Source of the DNA: Nilaparvata lugens
Taxonomy: Eukaryota; Arthropoda; Insecta; Hemiptera; Delphacidae
Length of the DNA: 64,000 nt
NCBI RefSeq assembly: GCF_014356525.2
Contig: NC_052505.1
Location: 4,510,984-4,574,983 of the forward strand
Reading direction: 5' to 3'
Under the pieces are notes generated by a model. It ran no database searches. It was not told where the DNA came from and was given only the letters and a program-made list of their open reading frames with translations. Shown here in pieces: positions 20,385-32,219 of the stretch; position 1 is the stretch's first letter, and each line of letters begins with the position of its first letter. The position numbers and the translations under genes are program-made.

Positions 20385-22101
20385 GTACATCGATTTTCGT
20401 AAAATTGATATTTTACTGTTCCTATGAATTCCAAGAATTCTATGAATTCTTTATACAGGTTCAGCACAACTTCTTAAATAACATTATGTTTGATTCAATA
20501 GAATTCATAAGGACGACAAAACATCGAACAACAAAAAAACACTTTCTGAGTAACTGGCTTTAACAAAGCATGGCTTCACGAAATACAGTACGATAATTTA
20601 GAATAGTTGGTACAATGGTTATGCTTTTCGCAGTATCAAACTGCTTTGTACTATGATACATGGTTTTCATTCCATATCATTCTGTAATAAAAATAAAACA
20701 AGATTCCCGTTTCAAAAGCATCAAAGTCGCCAGGCTGGTCTGAACTATTCATGACTTTTTCAGTATGCATTATCCACTCAGCAGTTCTAATACACAGACA
20801 TCAGTTTCACTTGGAATGGCATGACATTTTCTATTCTTTCAATTCCTATTATTACCATAGATCGATTCAGATCAGCACAATGTTTATACTGTATGTTCAT
20901 AATAAATTTTTCTTTTGTTAAAAAGAAATAGTCAATAATTGCTGGGAATAAAGTGATATTCAACGATTTGAACCTGATAAATTGGATTGTTGAATAACAA
21001 TAATTGAAATTCAGTGAATTTTACTGTACAACATTCCTTTTCCTCCTATTTTATTGGGTGGTGAGTGGAGATGATTTATGATTTCATATTTGAATTCATC
21101 TTTTTATAGTTCAATTTTTTTTGGAAAACTAGAACTTTTTAAATTAAAAATGTTTATGTTTAAACTTCTCAGGTGTTCAAAAACTTCTTGAAACCTTTGC
21201 TTGTCCCTTTGTGAGGCAGGAGTATTATTATCTTAGTACGTACTATATAATCATATGATAATGGAAAGCTATATTATGTGAATATATACATATTCACACA
21301 TTAAAGTCAGTGATTTTCTTTTGTTTTTTCGTACGCAGGAAGTCCGTCATTGCTTGTTCTTAAATCCATTTTAACATTAAACTATTTGAAAAATTTAATT
21401 TTCTCACCTCAAACCAAGGAAGCAGAGTTATCGTTGCCACCGGCAGCGCATCGGATTACCGAGTACGTCGAATTGAAAAGTTTCGGATTATCAAGGGACA
21501 GCTGTATTTCTTATCTTACGCATTGAAAGTATGTTCATAAAGAGAAAATTGCTTATGGTCCTTATGCTAAATTTTCTCTATGGTATATTGCCCCCAAAAA
21601 ATTGAAAATTGTTTCCAAAATAATTAGAAGTACTGTAATATGGTCTCCTCACTGCTGTGAATTTTATTTTTCGAATTACTTACTCTTGCTAGCTCAGAAG
21701 CTCTGGCACTTTTGACATTACATGTTAGTAGCAATAAAATTCAGGTGACTTTATGTGCTTATTTATGTGTTAAAAGTCCCCATATTAGGCTCTAACGATA
21801 TATTACACTAAAATGATATTATGACTCAAGATAGCGGTTTCATTCATAGGAGAAGTTTTACACGTTTTACAAGTTAGAAATAGGAATTCCCCTTTTACTG
21901 GAATATGACAAATTCTATCCAAGCAGCACACATTCATCAACTAAGCCGCAAACTCCTGAACCAAGAACTTTCAAATTTCATAGTCATAGTTCAGTTAGAC
22001 CTCACACTCACTGAGAACATATTTGAAAAAAAAACCAAATTGGCCTTTTTCAGCGGAAAACACTATACTTCAACTTCACATTTATAATCTGTATATAAAT
22101 A
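20385..22101. other. Upstream flank of the GST gene
   Basis: No recognised repeat over most of it. A less AT-rich stretch at 21420-21529 (around GCCACCGGCAGCGCATCGG) ends at a fair donor (AAA/gtatgt at 21530) and could be the non-coding first exon of the GST gene, whose coding exon is preceded by an acceptor at 23148-23149. This is a guess from splice signals and base composition only. Confidence 0.25.
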
Positions 22102-22487
22102 CTAGTAGTTCTGTGAACAGTAGACCTCACGCAGTTTTCTCATCACAAGTATCTGATGTCGCCTGTTCTAGTTGATTCAATTGAATCACAATTAACAGAT
22201 GAATCATAATTTACTCTTCAAACTATTATTTGTTTTCTTCAAGATCAAAAACTCACTTATGTTAATAAACTCAGTTTATATTATCCTTGAAATTCAAAAT
22301 TTCCAAAAACCTTGTATATATACGTCGACGTGCAATTTAAAAAGGAACATACCTGTCAAATTTAATGAAAATCTATTACCGCGTTCCGCTGAAAATGCGC
22401 AACATATAAACATTTAAACATTAAGAGAAATGCCAAACCGTCGACTTAAATCTTAGTCCTCACTTCGCTCGGTCAATAATTTATCCA
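22102..22487 (-). mobile_element. Repeat family X, full copy
   Basis: CTAG end at 22102-22105 followed (minus) by T; the other end CTCGGTCAAT at 22478-22487. Same core as 10624-11035. Confidence 0.75.
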
Positions 22488-22639
22488 GTTCCGTGATAAT
22501 CTTTCCATCTGATACAAATATTTCTTAACTATTTTAAAATTAATTTTTTTAATCAAGAATATTATAATTTTTTCAGCATTATTTAGTTCATTTAATCATT
22601 CTCTATTTCATTTTTAATCACCTATTAAATTTGTTTTTC

Positions 22640-23005
22640 AAATGTGAGAATATTGAAACTGATGGGCACGCATCATAAAAAAATATTGAAACCCTACCTT
22701 ATAGAAATAGACACGGCCAGACATCTGGGTAATGCATGCAATGAATAATCCACTTGTCAGCTGATTGATTATGAATAATTCTATAGTCTGATTTATCCTA
22801 TCTTCAAAGTAGATGATAATGTGATATCAGAGTATGAAGGAATTCATTTTCTTTTCATATTATCCTTAAAATGCAAAATTTTAAAAAACCTTATGTATAC
22901 ATCGACGCGCAGTTGAAAAATGAATATTCCTGCCAAATCTCATCGAATTCTTTCAACGTGTTTGGCCCTAATCGCGTTACATACAGAGAGACAAAAGAAA
23001 ATCCG
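22640..23005 (-). repeat. Repeat family X, old diverged copy
   Basis: Recognisable by CAGCTGATTGATTATGAATAA, ATACATCGACGCGCAG and the following ACGTGTTTGGCC region; both ends have decayed. Confidence 0.5.
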
Positions 23006-23154
23006 AGTTAAAACATACCCATTAGTTATAATATTACAAATATTAGTTTTAATGACCGTATTCAACTGTATAATGTTCTGATTTGTTGTGTTCAATGAAG
23101 AAAATATTCTACTGACTCAAGTTTTAAATTTTGTGTCCTTATTTTTTAGAATAA

Positions 23155-23293
23155 ATGGCTCCATCTCGCTACAAACTGATCTATTTCAATGCCAGAGGAA
23201 GGGCAGAACACATACGCTTCATTTTCGCTTATGCTGGTGTCGATTACATTGATCACAGGATAGTGAAGGAGAAATGGCCAGAAATAAAGAAAA
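23155..23293 (+). CDS. GstS: Sigma-class glutathione S-transferase, exon 1
   Basis: Sigma GSTs conjugate glutathione to electrophiles or peroxidised lipids and, in vertebrates, isomerise prostaglandin H2; they are cytosolic dimers. The exon encodes 46 residues plus one base. YKLIYFNARGRAEHIRF holds the catalytic Tyr (residue 10), and W with EIKK follow as in the glutathione site. ATG is 5 bases after an acceptor (ttttttag at 23142-23149), so a 5' UTR exon lies upstream. Donor gtgagt, phase 1. Joining exons 23155-23293, 26099-26266 (or 27453-27620), 31052-31194 and 36635-36802 gives 618 bases and 205 residues, the usual family length. Confidence 0.93.
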
Positions 23294-24552
23294 GTGAGTA
23301 TATTATATATAGTATTTCATTTTATTTATTTATTTATAATTTTCACAAAGTAGCACTGATTGGGAGAGAAAAACTAAGGATACTCCTTGAATTGATAAAT
23401 TCACCTCTTTTAACATGATTCAACTTAAGCATATTTTTAATAACAAAATGTAGCTAATTGTACATAAATAAATATATAAACTCTTGCATTATGCTATTCA
23501 TGAGTGCCTAGAGAATCTGTGAATATTTTTTTTCAATTTCTAATGTCGTTTCTGATGTCAATTTACCGGTACTTCTCCAAATGGGAGAAGTTTTCTTAAA
23601 GAACATTATTTCATCAATAAATTTACATGGCTTAGAATATTGTTAATCTGTTCAACAGGTCTTGTTATGATATTATGTTGTTTGAGCTAAATATATTGAA
23701 TTTTGATAGGAAATTATTAATGAACATCAAAATACCTGCATCACTTGAAAGTCCTCTCTAAGTACGGTACAACTTGGAAAGCATAACAATTAAAATTATT
23801 AAATAGATTAATAATCGATATCTCTCTAATATTATGAATTAATGATTCATAAATCATTTATATATTTGTGAAGCTCATTACCACTAATAAATTCCGTAAG
23901 GAAATTATTAATGAAAATCAAAATACCTGCATCACTTGAAAGCCCTCTCTACGTGCAACACAACTTGAATAGCATAACAATTAAATGATTGAATAGATTA
24001 ATAATCGATATCTCTCTAATATTATGAATTAGTAATTCATAAATCATTTATATATTTGTAAAGCTCATTATCACAAATAAATTCCGTAATCATCAATTTT
24101 AAATCAAAGCAAATTTTATGAATTCATCAATACAAAGAAAATCATATTTTTATTATCATCATTCTTATTTTCATTATTCATCAATGTTAATATAAAATTC
24201 AGATAGAATTTTCTCATAAATTCTCCTTATAAGATACTTGAAATATATGGACAATTTGAGTATTATTAAGAATGATTAAAATTCTCAAAAGAGTTTTCTA
24301 AACAATTCAACTGGATAGACTTCCAAGATTTGCTGTGTACTTTCACGATAATTGAAATTTACAGTGACTTAAATTTGATTTTTAATATTGTATACATACG
24401 GAAAGTTAACCAACCTCTTTTTAGTCCTATGTTTCATTGGAACAAATGTAAATAAAATAAGTTACTGTATTCAGAATTCAGTTTGTTTTTTCCCGTTTTT
24501 GAACTATTTTTAACGACACAGTCTAATATCTTTGAATATTAGTTATTAAAAC

Positions 24553-24771
24553 TATAGTAAGGTCCACGTTATAATGGCAGTGGATAAGATAGAAGAATAG
24601 CGATGCCGATTCTCTGCATTAATCAATTATATTTCTACACTTTAAAAAGCATAATTGGCATCGTTGCTGACCTAGAAAAGGATAGTACCACCGGCTTTGT
24701 CGAATAATAGACAAGGATAGCAAAACCAAAGTTGATCAAATACTGTCATTATAACGTGGACCTCGCTATAG
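24553..24771. mobile_element. TA-flanked MITE (copy 4, short)
   Basis: Inverted ends CTATAGTAAGGTCCACGTTA and complement; about 219 bp, so an internally deleted member. In GST intron 1. Confidence 0.8.
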
Positions 24772-25371
24772 TACTCACTGTGGAGCTGTTTGAAATAGAT
24801 GAGCTGTTTTTTTTGTCCTTAAAAATTATTTCTTCAATATGTGAATATTTCCTATTTTAGTGATAGAAATGTGAATTTTTTCTTCTATGTTTGGTTTTGA
24901 AGCATCTAAATTTAAAAATCTACTTTGTGAAAATAATTAAGAACTGAAAATTTAGTGAAGTGAACAACTAAAAGACTTAACCTATTTGGGCCTATGTGTA
25001 ACCTTATCTAAATTTGGGAGAGGAATAGAACAAGGTTACCTTATTTTTTCTCTCCCTAACATCATTGATGATGTAATTGTTGTATGATTCAATAAGCAAT
25101 TTAAAATTGAATTTAAAAATCTACTTTGTGAAAATAATTAAGAACTGAAAATTTAGTGAAGTGAACATCTAAAAGACTTAACCTATTTCGGACTATGTGT
25201 AACCTTATCTAAATTTGGGAGAGGAATAGCTCATGGTTTCCTTTTTTTCTCTCCCTAACATCATTGATGATGTACTTGTTGTATGAATCAATGAAGAATA
25301 AAATACTCCCTATTATTCATCAATGTTAGTATATATTTTATTCATTTATATGATTATCTTTCTTATTGAAT

Positions 25372-26517
25372 AATCACTTTGGATCACAATCTTCTGATAA
25401 TTCGAGCGCTTAACAAGATTGAAAAGTGTATGTTATTTTTCAGAATTTTTCTTCTATGTTTGGTTTTGAAGCATCTAAATTTCAAAATCTACTTTGTGAA
25501 AATAATTAAGAACTGAAAATTTAGTGAAGTGAACAACTAAAAGACTTAACCTATTTCGGACTATGTGTAACCTTATCTAAATTTGGGAGAGGAATAGCAC
25601 AAGGTTACCTTATTTTTTCTCTCCTTAACACTTTTGATGATGTACTTGTATGATTCAATAAGCAATTTAAAATTTAATTTAAAAATCTACTTTGTGAAAA
25701 TAATTAAGAACTGAAAATTTAGTGAAGTGAACAACTAAAAGACTTAACCTATTTCGGACTATGTGTAACCTCATCTAAATTTGGGAGAGGAATAGCACAA
25801 GGTTTTCTTATTTTTCCTCTCCCTATCATTTTTGATGATGTATTTATTGTATGAATCAATAAAGAATAAAATACTCCCTATTCATCAATGTTAGTATAAT
25901 ATATTTTATTCATTTATATGATTATCTTTCTTATTGAATGATTACTTTGGATCACAATCTTCTGATAATTCGAGCGCTTAACAATAAGATTGAAAAGTGT
26001 ATGTTATTTTTCAGAAATTAATATGGAAATATTAGTGCGATTTCCATTGAAAACCTCCTGTAATAGTAAGTTACACGCTGTAAGAAGCTTTGTTGCAGGT
26101 ACCCCTTTCGGAATGCTACCAGTCCTAGAAGTGGATGGCAAAGCCGTGTGTCAATCGAACGCCGTGGCTCGATTCCTGGCCCGGCAATACAATCTGGCAG
26201 GCAAGGATGAGTGGGAAGCTCTACAGTGTGACTCCCTGGTCGACACCCTGGGTGACTTGAAACAAGGTGAATATGAAGCACACACAAATATCGAAATATG
26301 AAACATTAATAATAAATAATAGTCTCATATTTGTTAAAGGGATAGAGTTTCATGAATGAAATAAAATCTTTTTAGTAAAAAATATATTCTTTGGTTGACA
26401 CTTTTTGTTGACTTGGAACAAGGTTAATGGTCACCCACAGATATTAAATATGAAGCATCAATAATAGTCATCTTTTGGCAAAATGAATAGGAGTTTGATG
26501 AATTAAAAGAAATCTTT
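25372..26517. repeat. Segmental duplication with GST exon 2, copy A
   Basis: Begins TTGAATAATCACTTTGGATC and includes two R units, exon 2a and about 250 bp of intron. Copy B (26518 to about 27870) starts with the same sequence and has three R units. Exon parts are identical; flanks differ by a few substitutions, so the duplication is young. Confidence 0.85.
26099..26266 (+). CDS. GstS: Sigma-class glutathione S-transferase, exon 2 (copy a)
   Basis: 168 bases, phase 1 at both ends, so it can be skipped, used once or used twice without breaking the frame. It encodes TPFGMLPVLEVDGKAV then CQSNAVARFLARQYNLAG; the P of MLP (cis-proline) and the QS pair bind glutathione. The exon spans the end of the thioredoxin fold and the start of the helical domain. 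Acceptor ttgttgcag, donor gtgaat. Identical copy at 27453-27620. Confidence 0.92.
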
Positions 26518-27452
26518 TTATTGAATAATCACTTTGGATCACAATCTTCTGATAATTCGAGCGCTTAACAAGATTGAAAAGTGTATGTTATTTTTCAGAA
26601 TTTTTCTTCTATGTTTGGTTTTGAAGCATCGAAATTTCAAAATCTACTTTGTGAAAATAATTAAGAACTGAAAATTTAGTGAAGTGAACAACTAAAAGAC
26701 TTAACCTATCTCGGACTATGTGTAACCTTATCTAAATTTGGGAGAGGAATAGCACAAGGTTACCTTATTTTTTCTCTCCTTAACACTTTTGATGATGTAC
26801 TTGTATGATTCAATAAGCAATTTAAAATTTAATTTAAAAATCTACTTTGTGAAAATAATTAAGAACTGAAAATTTAGTGAAGTGAACAACTAAAAGACTT
26901 AACCTATTTCGGACTATGTGTAACCTTATCTAAATTTGGGAGAGGAATAGCACAAGGTTACCTTATTTTTTCTCTCCTTAACACTTTTGATGATGTACTT
27001 TTGTTGTATGATTCAATAAGCAATTTAAAATTTAATTTAAAAATCTACTTTGTGAAAATAATTAAGAACTGAAAATTTAGTGAAGTGAACAACTAAAAGA
27101 CTTAACCTATTTCGGACTATGTGTAACCTCATCTAAATTTGGGAGAGGAATAGCTCAAGGTTTTCTTATTTTTCCTCTCCCTATCATTTTTGATGATGTA
27201 TTTATTGTATGAATCAATAAATAATAAAATACTCCCTATTCATCAATGTTAGTATATATTTGATTCATTATATGATTATCTTTCTTATTGAATGATTACT
27301 TTGGATCACAATCTTCTGATAATTCGAACGCTTAACAATAAGATTGAAAAGTGTATGTTATTTTTCAGAAATTAATATGGAAATATTAGTGCGATTTCCA
27401 TTGAAAACCTCCTGTAATAGTAAGTTACACGCTGTAAGAAGCTTTGTTGCAG

Positions 27453-27620
27453 GTACCCCTTTCGGAATGCTACCAGTCCTAGAAGTGGATGGCAAAGCCG
27501 TGTGTCAATCGAACGCCGTGGCTCGATTCCTGGCCCGGCAATACAATCTGGCAGGCAAGGATGAGTGGGAAGCTCTACAGTGTGACTCCCTGGTCGACAC
27601 CCTGGGTGACTTGAAACAAG
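27453..27620 (+). CDS. GstS: Sigma-class glutathione S-transferase, exon 2 (copy b)
   Basis: Base-for-base the same as 26099-26266, with intact acceptor and donor. A transcript using both copies would encode 261 residues with a repeated glutathione-site segment, unlikely to fold normally, so alternative use of one copy is more likely. Because the sequences are identical the two choices would give the same protein. An assembly duplication of two haplotypes is the main alternative. Confidence 0.88.
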
Positions 27621-27732
27621 GTGAATATGAAGCACACACAAATATCGAAATATGAAACATTAATAATAAATAATAGTCTCATATTTGTTAAAGGGATAGA
27701 GTTTGATGAATGAAATAAAATCTTTTTAGTAA

Positions 27733-28840
27733 AAAATATATTCTTTGGTTGACACTTTTTGTTGACTTGGAACAAGGCTAATGGTCACCCACAGATATTA
27801 GAATATGAAGCATCAATAATAGTCATATTTTGGTAAAATGAATAGGAGTTTGATGAATGAATTAATAACAGTTTGATGAATGAAATAAAATCTTTTTAGT
27901 AAAAAAGCTCTTCTTTTGTTGACACTTTTTGTTGTCTTGGAACAAGGTTAATGGTCACCCACAGATATTTGAATATAAAGCATCAATAATAGTCTTCTTA
28001 TATTGGTAAAATGTATAGTAGTTTGATGAATGAATTAAAATTATAGTAAAAAAGCTCTACAGTATCTTTGGTTCACACCCTTGGTGACTGAAAAAAGGTT
28101 ATTAATTGAACAAGGTTAATGGTTATCCACAGATATTTAAATATGAAGCATCAATAATAGTCTTATATTGGTAAAATGAATAGTAGTTTGATGAATGAAT
28201 CAATAACAGTTTTATGAATGAATTAAAATTATAGTAAAAAAGCTCTACAGTATCTTTGTTTCACACCCTTGGTGACTTGAAACAAATTAATTGGTCATGC
28301 ACAGATAATGACAAAGTATGAAGCATCAATAATAGTCTTATATTGGTGAAATGAATAAGGGTTTGATGAATAAATTAATAATAGTTTGATAAATTAATTT
28401 AAATCACAGTAAAAAAGCTCTAAAGTGTGATTTTCTGGTTGACACCCTTGGCTAATTGAAGCAAGGTTAAATGAACATCCACAGATATCAAAATATGAAG
28501 CATTAACCATCAACAATAGTGTTATCCTGGTGTAATGAATCAATAACAGTTTGATAAATGAATTAAAATCATAGTAAATCCCAAGCTCTATAGTGTGACT
28601 CTTGGTTGACACCCTCGGTGACTTGAAACAAGGTTTATCCTACATATAACGAAATATGGAGCATCAACCATCAATAGTGTTATCTTGGTGAAATGAAAAG
28701 AAGTTTGATGAATGAATTAATAACAGTTTGAGGGATCAATCAGAGTCATAGTAAAAAAGCTCTACAGTTTGACAAAATAAATAAATAAGGAAAAAATTGA
28801 ATTGAATTGACACTCTGGGATAGCCCACATGATACAAGGT
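27733..28840 (+). repeat. Decayed tandem copies of the GST exon 2 3' end
   Basis: At about 27733, 27905, 28052, 28239, 28415, 28582 and 28757 the sequence returns to versions of AAGCTCTACAGTGTGACTCC, GTCGACACCCTGGG and GACTTGAAACAAGG, the last 50 bases of exon 2 with its donor, each followed by intron-like GATATT...GAAGCATCAATAATAGTC. Spacing is 147-187 bp. One further unit lies at about 26380 after exon 2a. Substitutions and indels make them non-coding; the best preserved are those at 28415 and 28582. Confidence 0.8.
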
Positions 28841-29317
28841 AAATTAACATTCAGACATCGAGATGAGAAGCATCAATAATATCCTTATTACGAGTAGAAT
28901 GAATTAAAATCATAGTAGGCTACATAGAAAATAAAATAAACTTTTTTTTAACCTGATATTGTGATTATCTGTTTCAAAATTTTCCAAGTCAAAATCATTT
29001 ATGGTCAATTCATTTCTGTTAGTTCACAGGAACATTTTTATCTCAATTAATAGTTTGCTAAAAAAATATGAAAGATATAAATTAAAACTCAGGGAGAATT
29101 TTTTTCCACGAATATTACATGATTTCATATATCAATGGAGAGAAGAGATGAAGTTTATATATCATGTGTCAAATCAAGGAACAAATTTTCAATTTGAAAA
29201 AATTATCTCTCTGAACATCCAAAATTAACATAATCAAAAAAAACTATTCAAATAATTTACAATTTTTAATAACCTAACTTTAAAATTTTGTTTTTCAAGA
29301 AATAACATTTTACAGTA

Positions 29318-30112
29318 AAAGTAAATTCGTATGGCTTTTGTTGGTGGGGAGTCCCTTGCGGGAAGGTCCCACCGCCTGAATATATAGGTAACTAGCCGTC
29401 AGGCTCGCTTCGCTCGCCATATCCGTCTAGCCAGGGGCTCTGCCCCCTGGACCCCCGACTGGATCGTCCAAGAATGGGATCAGCAGGCTCGCTTCGCTCG
29501 CCTGCATTTTTTCATTTTTATCATATTATATTAGGACAATCCAGTCGGGGGTCCAGACTAAACGTCTGGCTAAACAGATATGGCGAGCGAAGCGAGCCTG
29601 ACGGCTAGTAATATAATATTCCCAGGATTGAAGTAGCAGTGCCCAATCAATTTTTCCGCGATAAATGCATTAAATCTTCAACTTGGTGCCAACCTAACAA
29701 AATCAACTCAACTTAATGCCAACCTGACAAAATTATGATTTAGTTGCCAGTTAACAACTGTTTCGAAGAGGTACTCTATCTAGATTATAGTTCTATAGTA
29801 ACATATGATATGGAAATTTCAATTCTAATTAAGAGATTGGGAGAAGAAGAATATACATGCTAAAAGACGAACTTTAAACCCTTAAAAACAACCCTTAGAG
29901 TTGAAATATTGCCAAAAGATTTCTTAGTGCGCCTCTAAAGGGCCAACTGAACATACCTACCAAATTTGAACATTTTTTGGTCCGGTAGATTTTTAGTTAT
30001 GCGAGTGAGTGAGTGAGTGAGTGAGTGAGTGAGTGAGTGAGTGCCATTTCGCTTTTATATATATAGATTTAAGCCGTCAATGGGCCTTACGACTGTCATA
30101 CATTTACAATTA
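29318..30112 (-). mobile_element. SINE S1 fragment, interrupted by Helitron H2
   Basis: 29330-29391 (CGTATGGCTTTTGTTGGTGG to CCGCCTGAATATATA) and 30068-30112 (AAGCCGTCAATGGGCCTTAC) are adjacent in the intact SINE at 44746-45001. The Helitron-like element sits exactly between them. Confidence 0.75.
29392..30067 (-). mobile_element. Helitron-like non-autonomous element H2
   Basis: Minus orientation: starts A/TCTATATATATAAAAGCG at 30067, ends GCCTGACGGCTAG/T at 29392. No target duplication; inserted between A and T. The last 230 bp or so fold into a GC-rich imperfect palindrome with a stem-loop AGCC-TGAC-GGCT overlapping the CTAG. The 5' side has GTGAGTGA repeats. In GST intron 2. Confidence 0.82.
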
Positions 30113-30310
30113 ACACCAGCTGTTATATTCGAATATACCAGCTTGAACACTGTGAAAATCCAAACACAGCTGTGTTTGAGAAGAAAATACCTAATTAGAA
30201 CCGTACGAATTAAAACCTGACATGTATGAAAGCCTCATTCGTTTTCGGTAACGAACCGAACCGAAAACGAACAGAACCGAATGAAACCGAATGCGTGTGA
30301 AGCTAGCCTC

Positions 30311-30843
30311 TAATACTACCCGTTCAAAAACATCGAACATCTTGAAAATGTATCTTTAAATCAACGTTAGTTGACAGTTGTCTACTAACTTTGTCTTTCC
30401 ATAAGCTGAGGCCATGATTCTAGTTTGGAGTTTGGAGTTATCGATGGAAAACATTTTTTTTTTACATTTTTCTTTTTTAATCTGATGATCAAAATTGCAA
30501 CAAATATTATTGAAAAGAAATTTATTTCTAAAATCATGAAAAGTGAGAAATGAAGTTTGTAGGAAATCATCATTATGGTAGTTTATTTTGTTAATTTGAA
30601 CACACCGATTTTTCGCCAACACGACAACACAGAATGTTCTCTGATGGGTTGATTGGATTGGCGTATCGACAGCGCTCACACTCACATTCCTGGACGACAC
30701 GTCACGGTACGATAGGACAGAAAGCTCTATGCTTATTTAGGTTTAGAAATTTTAAATTGATAAATTATATATTAATTTTTGAGAAAACATAACAATAGGT
30801 CAATGTAACTGAGCGCGAGGTCTACTGTTCACAGAACTACTAG
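30311..30843 (+). mobile_element. Repeat family Y, plus copy
   Basis: Inverted relative to 2539-3072 and about 90 percent alike by eye. Ends CTAG (30840-30843) before T. Contains the 32-bp micro-element at 30362-30393. Confidence 0.65.
30362..30393. mobile_element. 32-bp inverted-repeat micro-element
   Basis: CAACGTTAGTTGACAG joined to CTGTCTACTAACTTTG through a shared centre: two transposon ends back to back, with no interior. Flanking 9-mers TCTTTAAAT and TCTTTCCAT agree at 7 of 9 positions. Orthologous in position to 2996-3023 within family Y, so the insertion predates the spread of this family. Confidence 0.6.
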
Positions 30844-31051
30844 TATAAATTTCATCTGAGTAAATATAGATTTTGAATTGACTGTCTGCTCTCAACTGAA
30901 CTGGAAGAGGAAGTGATATATATTATATTTGAAGACAAAACCCTATGGTGTAAGTTTGAATAATTATATATGGATTAAATAAATTCCTAAACTGAACTAA
31001 AAGGAAAATTCATTTTATTTCTAAATTCACATTGTCTTTATCCTTTTCTAG

Positions 31052-31194
31052 TTCTGTGGTACTACCGGTCAGAGCAAGATCCAATCAAAAAAGAGGAACG
31101 GAGAGCCACCTTACTCAAAGAGACCATTCCATTCTATTTGAGAAAATTTGAAAAAGTCATATCAGAGAATGGAGGATTCTCAGTAGGAAACTCG
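31052..31194 (+). CDS. GstS: Sigma-class glutathione S-transferase, exon 3
   Basis: 143 bases, phase 1 to phase 0, acceptor ccttttctag and donor gtaagt. Encodes LWYYRSEQDPIKKEERRATL then IPFYLRKFEKVISENGGFSVGNS, part of the C-terminal helical domain; GGFSVG is the usual loop before the helix bearing WTDF. Matches the length and order of the family. Confidence 0.93.
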
Positions 31195-32219
31195 GTAAGT
31201 CTATTGTGAACTTCATATCCTATTCAAAGTGATTCAAATCTATATACAGAGTGTTCTGAAAAAGGTGCCCATAAGTCAGGGCGTGATTCCTCACATCAAA
31301 AGAAGAAAAAAAAATCCAATTAACATAGGTCCGAAAATGCTTCGTTACCAAGTTATACAGGTATTTGTTGACTGTTAATTAAGATGTACTATCTAGCGTT
31401 CTTTATGTAAAATGAACTGAAAAATTAAATGAAACCGTTTCCAGACCTGTAGCTACAGTAATTATCAAGATATGTGACGAAATACGCGAAACTTGGTCCC
31501 GAAAAACAAGTTCCTTTAAGGTTTGAAGCAGATTTACTATGTTGAATGTACAATAATCAAAAAATATTTTTCTACAAAAATATTTTGTTAACTTGTAGAA
31601 AATTTAATTTTGAAGAGAAAGATGTGAAATAAGTCTATAATAGAAAAATGAACCCTTAATAATTCAATGATTGATTGGAATATGGAAACAATAAAAAATT
31701 GAGATATATCAATAAGTTAAGCTATTTATTTAATTATATAATACGAGTACTAAGCCTACAGGTGATCATGACTTGATCCATATCGAGCTGCGATGTATTA
31801 ACACACTTTTTTCTATGTATTTTACACGACATGCAGTCAAATACATAGAAAAAAATACGAGTATTACTTTGATATAACCAAGTAAATTTGAAGAAAGTAA
31901 AAATATTAAGAATAATAAGAGAATAACTCAGTAAAATAGTGGTTTGCCAACAATATTTCATTATACGAGTACACATCATTGTCTTATTATTTCAATGATG
32001 GAGAAATACCACACCACATCTTCCCATACAATCAATTTGAAAATGTTTAGTAGGTACGTATTCTTTCATTTATCCATTTACCCGTCTATTTTTTACAAGG
32101 TTGATGCCCACGTGAACACATAATAATCCTCACACAATAAATAATCAATTATTATGCTTGGGTAATGAAAGAAAGATAGGTGAGCATTGAGTGGGTTCCA
32201 AATCTCCTTAGGAAGAGAT
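31195..32219. other. Intron, mostly unassigned
   Basis: About 31255-31330 (AGAGTGTTCTGAAAAAGGTG) resembles the short end of a dispersed insect transposon; 31800-31860 shares CGACATGCAGTCAAATACAT with the repeats at 6560-6930. No coding signal. Confidence 0.35.

Larger units (their letters stand above)
24890..27225 (+). repeat. Cluster of seven R-repeat units
   Basis: Units of about 170-190 bp start near 24893, 25105, 25455, 25675, 26610, 26830 and 27035. Each carries TTTAGTGAAGTGAACAACTA, TTCGGACTATGTGTAACC and a GGGAGAGG...CTCTCC stem-loop. The same repeat is dispersed at 13205 and 54515. The cluster arose partly by local tandem copying and partly because it lies inside the segment that duplicated GST exon 2. 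Confidence 0.85.

Noticed and set aside
21410..21530. Coding exon on either strand
   Set aside because: Plus frame is open but has no Met or acceptor; minus frame has a possible donor but a stop just upstream. Kept only as a weak 5' UTR candidate.
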